DNA of 64,000 bases from Bog-793 sp050013835 (GCA_050013835.1 JBEKEM010000005.1:103466-167465); one strand, 5' to 3'; positions 44,156-53,789 are shown, counted from the stretch's first letter. Translations and numbers: made by a program. The notes: a model not told the origin generated them from the sequence alone.

Positions 44156-45751
44156 GTGCTCGGCGAACTGCGGGTCCGCGAACTCGGCGTGATCGAGGAT
44201 GTCACGATCGACTTCCGCCCCGGGCTGACGGCGATCACCGGCGAGACCGGGGCGGGCAAGACGCTCGTCGTCGAGGCGCTGGACCTGCTCGTCGGGGGGC
44301 GCGGGGACCCCTCGATTGTGCGCACCGGCGCCGAGGAGACGATCGTCGAGGGTCGCTTCGTCGCCGGCGACACTGAGACCGTGCTTGCGCGCACGATCCC
44401 GCGCGCCGGGCGCTCCCGGGCCGCCGTCGACGGGAGGATGGCGCCGCTCAGCGTGCTGGAGGAGACGGGTCGCGACCTCGTCGACCTCTACGGCCAACAC
44501 GACCACCAGTCGCTGCTGCGGCCGGCGACCCAGCGGGCGGCGCTCGACCAGTTCGCGGGGGTCGACCTCGAGCCGGTCCGCGAGGTGCGCCGTGCCATTG
44601 CCGCCTGCGACGCCGAGCTCGCCGCCCTCGGAGGCGACGAGCGCCAACGCCAGCGCGAGGTCGACCTGTTGCGCTTCCAGGCCGACGAGATCGCCGCGGC
44701 GGCGATCCGGTCGGCCGGAGAGGACGAGGCGCTCGAGACCGAGGAGGAGACGCTGCGGGCGGCGACGGCCCTGCGCGAGGCGGTGACGCTCGCCTACGAG
44801 ACCCTCGAGGGCGGCTCCCGACCGGGCGCGCTCACCGAACTTGGGATCGCCGTCGAAGCCCTCGGTCGGCACGATCTGCTCAGCAAGCACGCGACGCGCC
44901 TGCGCGGACTCGTCGCCGAGCTCGCCGACCTCGCGACGGACCTGCGGCGCGCGGGCGAGGCCTTCGAGGAGAACCCGGCGCGCCTCGAGGAGGTGCGGTC
45001 CCGGCGCCAGCTGCTGCACGACCTCGTGCGCAAGCACGGCGACTCGCTCGGCGACGTGCTCGAGGCGGCGCGCCGCATCGCCGAGCGGGTGCTGGCGATC
45101 GAGGAGACCGATGCCCGGCGCGCGGAGGTCGAGGCCCGACGGGCGCGTTGTCGTGACGAGCTCGTCGCGGCTGAGACGGTCGTCGGGGATGCCCGCCGCG
45201 CCGCCGCCGGGCAGCTCGGGGAGATCGTCGAGGCCCACCTGCACAGCCTCGGGCTCCGTCGAGCCCGGCTCGCCGTCGTCGTGCCACCCGAGGGGATCGG
45301 CGACGAGGTCGAATTCCTGCTCGCCGCCAACCCCGGCGAGGCCGCGCTGCCGCTTTCCAAGGTCGCCTCCGGCGGCGAGCTCGCCCGGACGATGCTCGCT
45401 TTGCGGCTGGTGCTGACGTCGATGCCGCCGACGCTCGTCTTCGACGAGGTCGACGCCGGGATCGGTGGCGAGGCTGCGCTGGCGGTGGGGGCCGCGCTCG
45501 CCGAGCTGGGAGCCGACCACCAGGTGCTGGTCGTCACGCACCTCGCCCAGATCGCGGCCTGCGCCGACAACCACCTCGTCGTGGACAAACGCGAGGAGAA
45601 ATCGCGCACGATCGCCCGGGTGCGCCCGGTCGCAGGTCACGAACGCATCGTCGAGCTCTCCCGGATGCTCTCGGGCCATCCCGAGAGCGAGGCCGCCCGC
45701 GAACATGCCGCAGAACTCCTGGAAAAGGTGGGTGCGCGCCGGTCGCGGTGA
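44156..45751 (+). CDS. recN: DNA repair protein RecN
   Basis: SMC-like ATPase in double-strand break repair. 531 aa from GTG 44156, slightly short for the family. Walker A is GETGAGKT (residues 29-36), the C-terminal ABC signature is KVASGGELARTMLAL, Walker B is TLVFDEVDAGIGG, and the switch His is in VLVVTHLAQIA. The region between is charged coiled coil. Eight nt after nadK, so likely co-transcribed. Confidence 0.96.
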   Translation: MLGELRVRELGVIEDVTIDFRPGLTAITGETGAGKTLVVEALDLLVGGRGDPSIVRTGAEETIVEGRFVAGDTETVLARTIPRAGRSRAAVDGRMAPLSVLEETGRDLVDLYGQHDHQSLLRPATQRAALDQFAGVDLEPVREVRRAIAACDAELAALGGDERQRQREVDLLRFQADEIAAAAIRSAGEDEALETEEETLRAATALREAVTLAYETLEGGSRPGALTELGIAVEALGRHDLLSKHATRLRGLVAELADLATDLRRAGEAFEENPARLEEVRSRRQLLHDLVRKHGDSLGDVLEAARRIAERVLAIEETDARRAEVEARRARCRDELVAAETVVGDARRAAAGQLGEIVEAHLHSLGLRRARLAVVVPPEGIGDEVEFLLAANPGEAALPLSKVASGGELARTMLALRLVLTSMPPTLVFDEVDAGIGGEAALAVGAALAELGADHQVLVVTHLAQIAACADNHLVVDKREEKSRTIARVRPVAGHERIVELSRMLSGHPESEAAREHAAELLEKVGARRSR

Positions 45752-45823
45752 GGAAGCCGCCCAGTCCGCGACGAATCGGGGCGCGACCTGTAGCGTTAAT
45801 ACGGCCAATCTGCGGAGGGTGAT

Positions 45824-47473
45824 GTGACGAAGTACGTGTTCGTGACCGGGGGGGTGTCGAGCTCCCTCGGGAAGGGACTCGCCGCTTCGTCGCTCGGTCG
45901 ACTGCTGAAATCCCGTGGTCTGCGGATCACGATGTGCAAGCTCGACCCGTACATCAACTACGACCCGGGGACGCTCAACCCGTTCGAGCACGGCGAGGTG
46001 TTCGTCACCGACGACGGTGGCGAGACCGACCTCGACCTCGGGCACTACGAGCGGTTCATCGACGAGACCCTCTACCGGATCTCGAACTCGACGACCGGGC
46101 AGATCTACTCGACGGTCATCCAGAAGGAGCGCCACGGCGACTACCTGGGCCGGACCGTGCAGGTCATCCCGCACATCACCGACGAGATCAAGGAGCGGAT
46201 CAAGCGGCTCGCCAGCGACGAGATCGACGTCGTCATCACCGAGATCGGTGGGACGGTCGGCGACATCGAGATCGTGCCCTACCTCGAGGCGATCCGGCAA
46301 TTCCGCCACGATGTCGGGCGGGAGAACGTCTGCTACGTCCACCTCACCCTGGTGCCGTACCTCGCACCCTCCGGCGAGCTGAAGACCAAGCCGACCCAGC
46401 ACTCGGTGACCGAGCTGCGCAGCCGCGGCGTCCAACCCGACGTCATCGTCTGCCGCTCGAACCACGAGCTGAACGAGGGGCTGAAGCGGAAGATCTCGCT
46501 CCTGTGCGATGTGCCGATCGAGGCGGTCATCTCGTCGGTCGACGCCAAGTCGATCTACGAGATCCCGCTGCTACTCCACGAGGAGGGTTTCGACGCCGTC
46601 GTCTGCGAGACACTGAAGCTCGACGGGCCGGACAGGACGATCGACCTTTCCGAGTGGGAGCGGATCGTCGATCGAGTCGCCTCGGCGACCGAGACCGTGC
46701 GCATCGGCATGATCGGCAAGTACGTCGGCCTGCAAGACGCCTACCTTTCGGTCGTCGAGGCGCTCCATCACGGGGGCTTCTTCCACGACGTCGGGATCGA
46801 GATCGAGTGGATCGAGTCCGAGACGGTCGAGGAGTCGGTCGTGGAGGCGGCGCTCGGCGGGCTCGACGGGATCGTCATCCCGGGAGGGTTCGGCGTGCGG
46901 GGGATCGAGGGCAAGATCGCCGCGGCCAAGTACGCCCGCGAGCACGACCTGCCCTGCCTGGGGCTGTGTCTCGGGCTCCAGGTGATGGTGGTCGACTACG
47001 CGCGCAGCGTCCTCGGTCTCGCCGGCGCCAACTCGCGGGAGTTTGACGACGCGACCCCGTACCCGGTGATCGACCTGATGGACGAGCAGACCGGTGTCGT
47101 CGACCTCGGCGGGACGATGCGGCTCGGCGCCTACGTCGCCCGCCTCGAGGAGGGCTCCCAGGTGGCGGCGATGTACGGCGAGACGACGGTGAGCGAGCGG
47201 CACCGGCACCGCTACGAGGTGAACAACCGCTTCCGCCAGCGCCTCGAGGACGGCGGCCTGCGGCTCTCCGGAACGTCCCCCGATGGCCGCCTCGTCGAGT
47301 TCGTCGAGCTCCCCGGGCACCCCTTCTTCATCGGCACCCAGGCCCACCCCGAGTTCAAGAGCCGGCCGGACCGGCCGCACCCGCTGTTCCGCGAGCTCGT
47401 TGGGGCGGCGGTCGCGCGGGCCAAGGCCCGGAACCCGCACCTGTTCGAGGTCGGGCTCGATGCCGCCTCCTGA
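45824..47473 (+). CDS. pyrG: CTP synthase
   Basis: Aminates UTP to CTP using glutamine. 549 aa: N-terminal synthetase domain with KYVFVTGGVSSSLGKGL and CKLDPYINYDPGTLNPFEHGEVFVTDDGGETDLDLGHYERF (conserved block, quoted in parts), and a C-terminal class I amidotransferase domain with the nucleophile in CLGLCLGLQ and the HPEF motif. GTG start has GGAGGGTG 4-11 nt upstream. TAGCGT at 45791-45796 could be its own -10 box. Confidence 0.98.
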   Translation: MTKYVFVTGGVSSSLGKGLAASSLGRLLKSRGLRITMCKLDPYINYDPGTLNPFEHGEVFVTDDGGETDLDLGHYERFIDETLYRISNSTTGQIYSTVIQKERHGDYLGRTVQVIPHITDEIKERIKRLASDEIDVVITEIGGTVGDIEIVPYLEAIRQFRHDVGRENVCYVHLTLVPYLAPSGELKTKPTQHSVTELRSRGVQPDVIVCRSNHELNEGLKRKISLLCDVPIEAVISSVDAKSIYEIPLLLHEEGFDAVVCETLKLDGPDRTIDLSEWERIVDRVASATETVRIGMIGKYVGLQDAYLSVVEALHHGGFFHDVGIEIEWIESETVEESVVEAALGGLDGIVIPGGFGVRGIEGKIAAAKYAREHDLPCLGLCLGLQVMVVDYARSVLGLAGANSREFDDATPYPVIDLMDEQTGVVDLGGTMRLGAYVARLEEGSQVAAMYGETTVSERHRHRYEVNNRFRQRLEDGGLRLSGTSPDGRLVEFVELPGHPFFIGTQAHPEFKSRPDRPHPLFRELVGAAVARAKARNPHLFEVGLDAAS

Positions 47474-48029
47474 GCGGGGTTTCCGCCAGGTCGGCGAGCG
47501 CGAGCTGCTGGCGACCTCGTATCTGCGCTTCGTCGCGGCGGGGTTCGTCGACCCGGACGGCCAACCCTTCGAGCGCCAACTCGTCCGCCACCCCGGGGCC
47601 GTCTGCGTCGTCCCGGTGGAGGACGACGGGACTGTCCTCATGATCCGCCAGTTCCGGGGCGCCCTCGACCGGGAGATCCTCGAGATCCCGGCCGGCAAGC
47701 TCGACGTGGCCGGCGAGCCGCTGGAGGACTGCGCCCGGCGCGAGCTCGTCGAGGAGGTCGGCCGGGTCGCCGGGCGGTTCACGACGCTCGGCTCGTTCTA
47801 CAACTCGCCCGGTTTCACCGACGAGCTGACGGCGTGCTTCCTCGCCGAGGAGCTCTCGGAGGTCCCGCGGGCGACCCAGGGCATCGAGGAGCACTTCATG
47901 ACGCTCGAGCGCGTGCCGCTCGCCGGCGTGCGGGGGCTCGTCGAGTCCGGCGAGCTCGTCGACGCCAAGACGATCATCGCCTGTGCCCTCGCCGAGCGCG
48001 CCCGGGCCGCACGCGGCGGCACCGCCTAG
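47460..48029 (+). CDS. ADP-ribose pyrophosphatase-type Nudix hydrolase
   Basis: 189 aa from ATG 47460, overlapping the pyrG stop by 14 nt. The Nudix box reads GKLDVAGEPLEDCARRELVEEVG, with one residue more than the strict consensus spacing, as in known ADP-ribose pyrophosphatases (quoted box is 23 residues in two halves: GKLDVAGEPLED, CARRELVEEVG). The upstream YLRFVAAGFVDPDG and downstream FYNSPGFTDE segments fit the ADPRase subgroup. Substrate is inferred. Confidence 0.9.
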   Translation: MPPPERGFRQVGERELLATSYLRFVAAGFVDPDGQPFERQLVRHPGAVCVVPVEDDGTVLMIRQFRGALDREILEIPAGKLDVAGEPLEDCARRELVEEVGRVAGRFTTLGSFYNSPGFTDELTACFLAEELSEVPRATQGIEEHFMTLERVPLAGVRGLVESGELVDAKTIIACALAERARAARGGTA

Positions 48030-48048
48030 GCGCGGGGGCCCGACCCGC

Positions 48049-48999
48049 GTGGCGCCCGGGCCCCCCTTGAGCGCCGACGCCGAGGAGTACCTGACGTACC
48101 TGGCGGTCGAGCGCGGCCGCGCCGCCAACTCGATCATCGCCTACCGGCGCGACCTGCTTGCCTACGAGCGCTTCCTCGCCGGGCGCGAGCTCGCTCTCGC
48201 CGAGGTCACCCCCGCCGTGATCGACGAGTACCTGGTGGCGCTGGACGACGCCGGGCTCGCCGCCTCGTCGCGGGCCCGGGCGCTCGCCGCCATCCGCGGC
48301 CTGCACGCCTTCTGCCTCGACGAGCGGGGGGCGGCATCCGACCCGACCGGCGAGGTCGAGGGCCCGCACGTCCCCGAGGGCGTGCCGAAGGCGCTCACCG
48401 AGGCCGAGGTCGAGCTGCTCCTCGGCGCGGTCGCCGGCGACGACCCCCGGGCGTGGCGGGACCGGGCGATCCTCGAACTGCTCTACGCGACGGGGATCCG
48501 CATCTCCGAGCTCGCGGGGTTGTCGATCGGCGACCTCGATGCCACCGGCGGCGTGGTGCGTGTCCTCGGCAAGGGCGCCAAGGAGCGGATCGTGCCGGTC
48601 GGCCGGACCGCCCTGTGGGCAGTGGCGGCCTGGCTCGGCCCGCAAGGCCGCCCGCGCCTTGCCGCGGGGAGGGCGACGGCACGCCGCGACGCCCAGGCGA
48701 TGTTCATCTCGACGCGGGGGCGCCGGATGAGCCGGCAGGCGGTCTGGACGGTCGTCAACACGGCGGCGCGTCGCGTGGGGCTCGCCGACCGGGTCACGCC
48801 GCACGTGCTGCGGCACTCGTTCGCCACGCACCTGCTCGACCACGGGGCCGACATCCGGGTCGTCCAGGAGCTGCTGGGCCACGCCTCGATCACGACGACC
48901 CAGGTGTACACGAAGGTCTCCCAGGAGCACCTCCGCCGGGCGTACCTCGCGGCCCACCCCCGCGCCCGCCGCCGGCCCGCCGGGGGTGCCAAGACGTGA
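48049..48999 (+). CDS. xerD: Tyrosine recombinase XerD
   Basis: Resolves chromosome dimers at dif with XerC. 316 aa from GTG 48049. SAM-like N-terminal domain (AEEYLTYLAVERGRA), then the catalytic residues: Arg in TGIRISEL, Lys in KGAKER, His-x-x-Arg in HVLRHSFATHLL, His in LGHASI and the Tyr nucleophile in TQVYTKV. It sits between a Nudix gene and dksA-like/scp genes, the common XerD context in actinobacteria, and is not linked to a mobile element. TTG 48068 is an alternative frame-compatible region only if the start is shorter. Confidence 0.92.
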   Translation: MAPGPPLSADAEEYLTYLAVERGRAANSIIAYRRDLLAYERFLAGRELALAEVTPAVIDEYLVALDDAGLAASSRARALAAIRGLHAFCLDERGAASDPTGEVEGPHVPEGVPKALTEAEVELLLGAVAGDDPRAWRDRAILELLYATGIRISELAGLSIGDLDATGGVVRVLGKGAKERIVPVGRTALWAVAAWLGPQGRPRLAAGRATARRDAQAMFISTRGRRMSRQAVWTVVNTAARRVGLADRVTPHVLRHSFATHLLDHGADIRVVQELLGHASITTTQVYTKVSQEHLRRAYLAAHPRARRRPAGGAKT

Positions 49000-49049
49000 C
49001 CGGAGGGCCGTTCGGGCACTTCCTGTACCGGGGGTCGGCGCCCAAGAAC

Positions 49050-49055
49050 TAGTCT
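49050..49055 (+). promoter_or_regulatory. TAnnnT -10 box (leaderless)
   Basis: TAGTCT ends 7 nt before GTG 49063. Confidence 0.5.
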
Positions 49056-49062
49056 GTTCGCC

Positions 49063-49410
49063 GTGACCAACGAGGCGCAGACGATCGACTACCGCGGGCT
49101 GCTCGAGGCCGAGCGCGCCTCGCTCGAGAGTCAGCTCACCGAGCTCGGGTTCGAGTCCAAGACGAGCACCGGATTGTCCTACGACTCGAACTTCGCCGAC
49201 TCGAGCCAGGTCACCGCGGAGCGCGGCGAGACCGAGGCGTTGGTCGCCGAGCTGCGGAGCGCCCTGGGCGAGGTCGAGCACGCGCTCGCCAAGGTCGACA
49301 GCGGCACGTACGGGAAGTGCGAGAAATGCGGACAGCCGATCGCCCCGGCGCGCCTCGAGGCCAAGCCGGCGGTCCGCACCTGCATCGCCTGCGCCAACGC
49401 CCGGCGTTGA
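49063..49410 (+). CDS. DksA/TraR-type zinc-finger regulator
   Basis: 115 aa. An N-terminal helical hairpin (residues about 10-80, LLEAERASLESQLTEL) is followed by a C4 zinc finger: CEKCGQPI and CIACAN. This is the DksA/CarD-like RNA polymerase secondary-channel architecture; actinobacterial members are shorter than E. coli DksA. The coiled-coil tip DxxDxA cannot be matched with certainty. Possibly transcribed together with the S2P gene 10 nt downstream. Confidence 0.88.
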   Translation: MTNEAQTIDYRGLLEAERASLESQLTELGFESKTSTGLSYDSNFADSSQVTAERGETEALVAELRSALGEVEHALAKVDSGTYGKCEKCGQPIAPARLEAKPAVRTCIACANARR

Positions 49411-49420
49411 CTCCCCACGC

Positions 49421-50188
49421 GTGTCGCTGAGCCACGAGGCCCGCGTCGCTCGTTTCCACCGCGAGGGTCCCTGGATTCTCGCCGGACTGGCGATCGTCGT
49501 CGCCATCGTCGTCGAGGCGGAACGCCACCACGCCCTGCACAGCGAGGAACTGCTCTTCTTCGTCGTCCTGGTCCCGACGATCATCCTCCACGAGATCAGC
49601 CACGGCGTCGTCGCCTACTGGTGCGGTGACGACACCGCCAAGCGCGCCGGGCGGCTCTCGCTCAACCCGATCCGCCACATCGACCCGATCGGGACCGTGC
49701 TGCTGCCGGTCCTTCTCCTCGTGACGACGCATTCGGCGTTCGGCTGGGCCAAGCCCGTCCCGGTCCGCGTCGACCGGCTCCGCCACCCCCGCAACCAGGC
49801 GGTGCTCGTCGGGCTCGCCGGGCCGACGACGAACATCATCCTCGCTCTGGTCGCCGGGTTCGCCTTCCACGCCATCGCCAACCTCAACGCACTGAGCAAC
49901 GACATCACGCAGTGGCCGCTTCTCGATGAGGTCCTGTTCCTTTTCGGCGTCGCGAACGTGATCATCGCGGTGTTCAACCTGATCCCGATCCCGCCGCTCG
50001 ACGGCGCCGCCGTCGTCGAGTGGTTCCTGCCCCGCGAGTGGCTGCCCCAGTACTACCGGCTCCGGATGATGTCGCTCGTCTTCGTCCTGTTCCTCGTGTT
50101 CCTCGCCCCGGGTGCCCTCGACAGCCTGTTCAACTTCGGCACGGAGTGGTGGGGGCGTATCGTCGGAATCGGGCCAGTGATCATCTAG
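49421..50188 (+). CDS. Site-2 protease-like M50 metalloprotease
   Basis: 255-aa polytopic membrane protein. The zinc-binding HEISH lies in the second hydrophobic segment (TIILHEISHGVVAYW), and the third ligand is in NLIPIPPLDGAAV. It lacks a PDZ domain, like the minimal M50B proteases. Five to six membrane helices are predicted by eye. GTG start; its 3' end overlaps the end of trpS (opposite strand) by 8 bp. Substrate unknown; anti-sigma factors are typical. Confidence 0.92.
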   Translation: MSLSHEARVARFHREGPWILAGLAIVVAIVVEAERHHALHSEELLFFVVLVPTIILHEISHGVVAYWCGDDTAKRAGRLSLNPIRHIDPIGTVLLPVLLLVTTHSAFGWAKPVPVRVDRLRHPRNQAVLVGLAGPTTNIILALVAGFAFHAIANLNALSNDITQWPLLDEVLFLFGVANVIIAVFNLIPIPPLDGAAVVEWFLPREWLPQYYRLRMMSLVFVLFLVFLAPGALDSLFNFGTEWWGRIVGIGPVII

Positions 50189-51191
50189 AGCTGCGACTCC
50201 CCGTCGGCCGGGCTCGGGCGACGAGGCCGATGGCGCGCTGGGCCCGGGCGAGCGTGACCGCCGCGATCTCCTGGGCGTGGTCGGCGCCGTGCTCGAGGAT
50301 CTCGAGCAGCGCCCCGGTCTCGCGGGTGAGCTCGAGGTAGCGGGCGCGCACCGGACGGAGGAGCTCGACCACCGCCGCGGCGACGTCGGCCTTCAGCGCG
50401 CCGTAGGTGTCGTAGCGGGCGGCGGCGGCCTCGGGCGACTCCCCGGTGGCGGCGCAGAGCAGCTCCAGCAGGTTGGAGACGCCGGGCTTGCGCTCGCGGT
50501 CGAAGCGGACCTCGGTCTCGGCGTCGGTCACCGCGCGGCGGATCTTCTTGTCGACCTCCTCGGGCGGATCGTCGATCGAGATCGTGCCGCCGGGGGAGCC
50601 GACGCTTTTCGACATCTTCTTGTCCGGATGCTGGAGGTCCATCACGCGGGCGCCGACACGGGGCAGCTCGATCTCCGGGACGACGAAGGTCTCGCCGTAG
50701 GCGGCGTTGAAGCGCATCGCGACGTCCCTCGTCAGCTCGATGTGCTGGCGCTGGTCGTCACCGACGGGGACCCGGTCGGTGTCGTAGAGCAGGATGTCGG
50801 CTGCCATGAGGGCCGGGTAGGTGAAAAGGCCGGCGCGCACGGCGGCGCGGCCGCGGGTCTTCTCCTTGAACTGCGTCATCCGCTGCAGCTCGCCGTACGA
50901 GGCGGTGCACTCGAGCAGCCACGAGAGCTGGGCGTGCTCGGCGACGTGGCTCTGCAAGAAGATCGTGCACAACCCCGGGTCGAGGCCCGCCGCCAGCAGT
51001 CCCGCCGCCGTCTCGAGGGTGCGGGCCCGCAGCTGCTCGGGCGGGGACTCGACGGTGAGGGCGTGGAGGTCGACGACGCAGAAGAAGCCGACATCCTTTT
51101 GCTGGTCATCGACCCACTGCCGGAAGGCGCCAATGTAGTTGCCTAGGTGGAGCGAGCCCGAGGGCTGGACGCCCGAGAAGATCCGTGACAT
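50181..51191 (-). CDS. trpS: Tryptophanyl-tRNA synthetase
   Basis: 336-aa class I synthetase. HIGH-type motif LHLGNYIG near residue 17, IFSGVQPSG at the N-terminus, and KMSKS in KKMSKSVGSPGG. It stands alone on the minus strand between the S2P and scpA genes and is not part of the trp operon. Confidence 0.98.
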   Translation of the reverse strand: MSRIFSGVQPSGSLHLGNYIGAFRQWVDDQQKDVGFFCVVDLHALTVESPPEQLRARTLETAAGLLAAGLDPGLCTIFLQSHVAEHAQLSWLLECTASYGELQRMTQFKEKTRGRAAVRAGLFTYPALMAADILLYDTDRVPVGDDQRQHIELTRDVAMRFNAAYGETFVVPEIELPRVGARVMDLQHPDKKMSKSVGSPGGTISIDDPPEEVDKKIRRAVTDAETEVRFDRERKPGVSNLLELLCAATGESPEAAAARYDTYGALKADVAAAVVELLRPVRARYLELTRETGALLEILEHGADHAQEIAAVTLARAQRAIGLVARARPTGSRSSR

Positions 51192-51256
51192 GGGAGAAAC
51201 TTAGCGGCCGGGACCAGGCCCGCTGGAGCGTTCACCATGCGGGGCGGCGGCGACGG

Positions 51257-51262
51257 TAGCGT
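51257..51262 (+). promoter_or_regulatory. TAnnnT -10 box (leaderless)
   Basis: TAGCGT ends 6 nt before GTG 51269, the start of scpA. Confidence 0.5.
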
Positions 51263-51268
51263 GCAGAC

Positions 51269-52069
51269 GTGGCCTACGAAGTCCATCTCGACGTGTTCGA
51301 GGGGCCTTTCAGCCTGCTGCTCCAGCTCATCTCGGCCCAGCAGGTCGAGATCTACGAGGTCAACCTCGCCTCGATCGTCGACGCTTTCGTCGCCGAGCTT
51401 GCCCGGGCCGAGCCGGTCGACCTCGAGGTCTCGACCGAGTTCCTCCTGATCGCGGCGACCCTCGTCGAGATGAAGTGCCACCGCCTCCTCCCGGGGCGGG
51501 ACGACCTCGACCTCGAAGAGGAGCTCGCCCTTTACGAGGCCCGGGACTACCTGCTCGCCCGGCTCGTCGAGTGCAAGACCTTCACCGCCGCGGCCGCGAC
51601 ACTCGCCGCGATGGAGCAGGCCGCCTCGCGCTCGGTCGCCCGCCGGGCCGGGGCCGACGAGCGCTTCGTCGAGGTGGTGCCCGACCTTCTCGCCGGCGTG
51701 ACCGCCGGGCGGCTGGCCGAGGTCGCCCGCCGGGCGCTGGCGGCGCGACCGGTCCCCGTGATCGGCGACGCCCACGTGCTCGTCGACGAGGTGAGCGTGG
51801 CGGCGACGATCCTCGACATCGCCTCCGAGCTCGCCAGCCGCCGCCGGGCATCCTTCCGGGATCTCACCGCCGACCTGCCCTCGACGGCGCACGTCGTCGC
51901 CTACTTCCTCGCCCTCCTCGAGCTCTACAAGCAGGAGCTGGTCGATCTGGAGCAGCCCTCCACCTTCGGCGCCCTGAACGTGCGCTGGACGGGGCGGGCC
52001 GACCAGGTCCCCAGTGTCGCCGAGGCGCTGGGGGACGACCGGCCGCTGGGCGCGCGGGCAGCCCCGTGA
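51269..52069 (+). CDS. scpA: Segregation and condensation protein A
   Basis: Kleisin of the Smc-ScpAB condensin. 266 aa with the N-terminal FEGPFSLLLQLI signature, the ATEFLLIAATLVEMK-like helix (VSTEFLLIAATLVEMK) and a C-terminal winged-helix region. GTG start behind a leaderless-type -10 box; its stop overlaps scpB by 4 nt. Confidence 0.96.
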   Translation: MAYEVHLDVFEGPFSLLLQLISAQQVEIYEVNLASIVDAFVAELARAEPVDLEVSTEFLLIAATLVEMKCHRLLPGRDDLDLEEELALYEARDYLLARLVECKTFTAAAATLAAMEQAASRSVARRAGADERFVEVVPDLLAGVTAGRLAEVARRALAARPVPVIGDAHVLVDEVSVAATILDIASELASRRRASFRDLTADLPSTAHVVAYFLALLELYKQELVDLEQPSTFGALNVRWTGRADQVPSVAEALGDDRPLGARAAP

Positions 52070-52653
52070 GCGGGATCCCCGAGGACTGGCACGCCGAGGT
52101 CGCCGCCATCGAGGCGGTCCTCACCGTCGCGACCGACCCCGTGCCCCCTGGGCTTCTGGCCGAGCTGCTGGAGGTGCCGGTCGAGCGGGCCAATGAGCTG
52201 TGCGCGGCGATGCGACGGGCCTACGAGGAGGAGGAACGCGGCTTCGAACTCGTCCGGGTCGCTGGCGGCTACCGCCTGCAGAGCCACCCTGCCTACCGCG
52301 GCTACGTCGAGCGGTTCATCCTCGACGACGCCCCGCACCGGCTCTCGCCCGCCGCCCTCGAGACGCTGGCCATCGTCGCCTACAAGCAGCCCATCTCGCG
52401 GGCCCAGGTGGCGGCCATCCGCGGCGTGAACAGCGAGGGCGTGCTGCGACTGCTGACCCTGCGCGGCTACGTCGAGCCGGTCGGCCGGGACGACGGGCCG
52501 GGGCTGGCGATCCTTTTCGGGACGACGACGGCCCTCCTCGAGCGGCTCGGGCTCGACTCGCTCGCCGACCTGCCGCCGCTCGACGCCTTCGTGCCGGACG
52601 CCGGCACCGTCGAGGGCCTGGAGCAGGCGCTGCGCGCCGGGGCGGGGGAGTGA
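52066..52653 (+). CDS. scpB: Segregation and condensation protein B
   Basis: Partner of ScpA. 195 aa from GTG 52066 (GTGA overlap with scpA). Two winged-helix domains; the second has the diagnostic LSPAALETLAIVAYKQPISR and RGVNSEGVLRLL. The frame extends upstream within scpA but only as an artefact. Confidence 0.96.
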   Translation: MSGIPEDWHAEVAAIEAVLTVATDPVPPGLLAELLEVPVERANELCAAMRRAYEEEERGFELVRVAGGYRLQSHPAYRGYVERFILDDAPHRLSPAALETLAIVAYKQPISRAQVAAIRGVNSEGVLRLLTLRGYVEPVGRDDGPGLAILFGTTTALLERLGLDSLADLPPLDAFVPDAGTVEGLEQALRAGAGE

Positions 52654-53405
52654 CGACGGAGCCCCCGGAGGGCGTCCGCCTGCAGAAGGTGCTCGCCCGG
52701 ACCGGCTTCGGCTCGCGTCGCTCGGCCGAGGTGCTCATCGAGGCGGGGCGGGTGACGGTGAACGGCGAGGTCGCCCGGCTCGGCCGACGGGTCGATCTCA
52801 CCCGCGACCGCGTCGCCGTCGACGGCGTCGAGGTGGGGATCCTGCCGGGGCTCGTCTACTGGCTTGTCAACAAGCCCACCGGGGTGGTGACGACGGCGCA
52901 CGACCCGGAGGGCCGCCCGACGCTCGTCGACCTCGTGCCGCGCGAACCCCGCGTCTTCGCGGTCGGGCGGCTGGACTTCGCGACCGAGGGCCTCATCATC
53001 TGCACGAACGACGGCGACCTCGCGCAACTGCTCGCCCACCCGAGCCACGGCGTCGACAAGGAGTACCTCGCCGAGGTGGAGGGCGATCCCGCCCCGGCGG
53101 CCTTGCGGGCGCTGCGCGAGGGCGTCGAGATCGAGCCGGGGGTCGTCACCGCCCCCGCCAAGGTGGCGCGGCGCGCCCCCGGTGTGCTGCGGATCATCAT
53201 CCACGAGGGCCGCTACCACCAGGTGCGCCGGATGTGCGAGGCCGTCGGCCACCCCGTGCGGCGCCTGGTGCGGACGCGGCTCGGGTCGCTCACCGACGAC
53301 CGCCTTGCTCCCGGCGAGTACCGCCCCCTCACCGCCGACGAGGTGCGGGTCCTGCGCGAGGCGGCGAGCGCGGCGGGTAGGGGTGGCGGGATCGGCACTG
53401 AGTAG
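52650..53405 (+). CDS. rluB: 23S rRNA pseudouridine synthase, RluB type
   Basis: 251 aa from GTG 52650 (GTGA overlap with scpB). An N-terminal S4 RNA-binding domain (VRLQKVLARTGFGSRR) precedes the catalytic domain with Asp in GRLDFATEGL and the EGRYHQVRRM motif. Follows scpAB as in most Gram-positive genomes. RluB modifies 23S helix 80; exact target is inferred from the family. Confidence 0.95.
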   Translation: MTTEPPEGVRLQKVLARTGFGSRRSAEVLIEAGRVTVNGEVARLGRRVDLTRDRVAVDGVEVGILPGLVYWLVNKPTGVVTTAHDPEGRPTLVDLVPREPRVFAVGRLDFATEGLIICTNDGDLAQLLAHPSHGVDKEYLAEVEGDPAPAALRALREGVEIEPGVVTAPAKVARRAPGVLRIIIHEGRYHQVRRMCEAVGHPVRRLVRTRLGSLTDDRLAPGEYRPLTADEVRVLREAASAAGRGGGIGTE

Positions 53406-53417
53406 GCTGCGGGGCCG

Positions 53418-53789
53418 ATGGCGGTCGAGCTTCGAGCGGTCCGGGGCGCGACGACGCTCGACGAGGACACCGAGGACCAGGTGCGCGAACGGGTCGGCGC
53501 GCTCGTGACGGCGATCCTCGCACGCAATGGGCTCGGGCCCGAGGACCTGGTGAGCGCGATCTTCAGCGCAACCGAGGACGTGACCGCCGCCTACCCGGCC
53601 ACGGCCGCCCGGGCGCTCCCGGGCTTCGCCGACGTGCCGCTGCTTGGCTGCCGGGAGATGGCCGTCGTCGGCGCCGTACCGCGGTGCATCCGGGTCCTCG
53701 TCCACTGCTACACCGAGCGGGCGAGGGGCGAGATCCAGCACGTCTACCTCGAGGGCGCGGAGTCACTCCGCCCCGACCTCGTCAGCTGA
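53418..53789 (+). CDS. aroH: Chorismate mutase, AroH class
   Basis: Converts chorismate to prephenate. 123 aa, trimeric AroH fold rather than the helical AroQ type: LRAVRGATTL with active-site Arg, ATEDVTAAYPATAAR, and PRCIRVLVHCYT. It supplies the TyrA-PheA fusion encoded at 28065. TAGGCT ends 9 nt before its ATG. Confidence 0.95.
   Translation: MAVELRAVRGATTLDEDTEDQVRERVGALVTAILARNGLGPEDLVSAIFSATEDVTAAYPATAARALPGFADVPLLGCREMAVVGAVPRCIRVLVHCYTERARGEIQHVYLEGAESLRPDLVS

Noticed and set aside
48049..48999. XerD-type recombinase as an integrase of a mobile element
   Set aside because: Housekeeping context (Nudix, dksA-like, scp genes nearby), typical XerD length and motifs, no attachment-site repeats seen.
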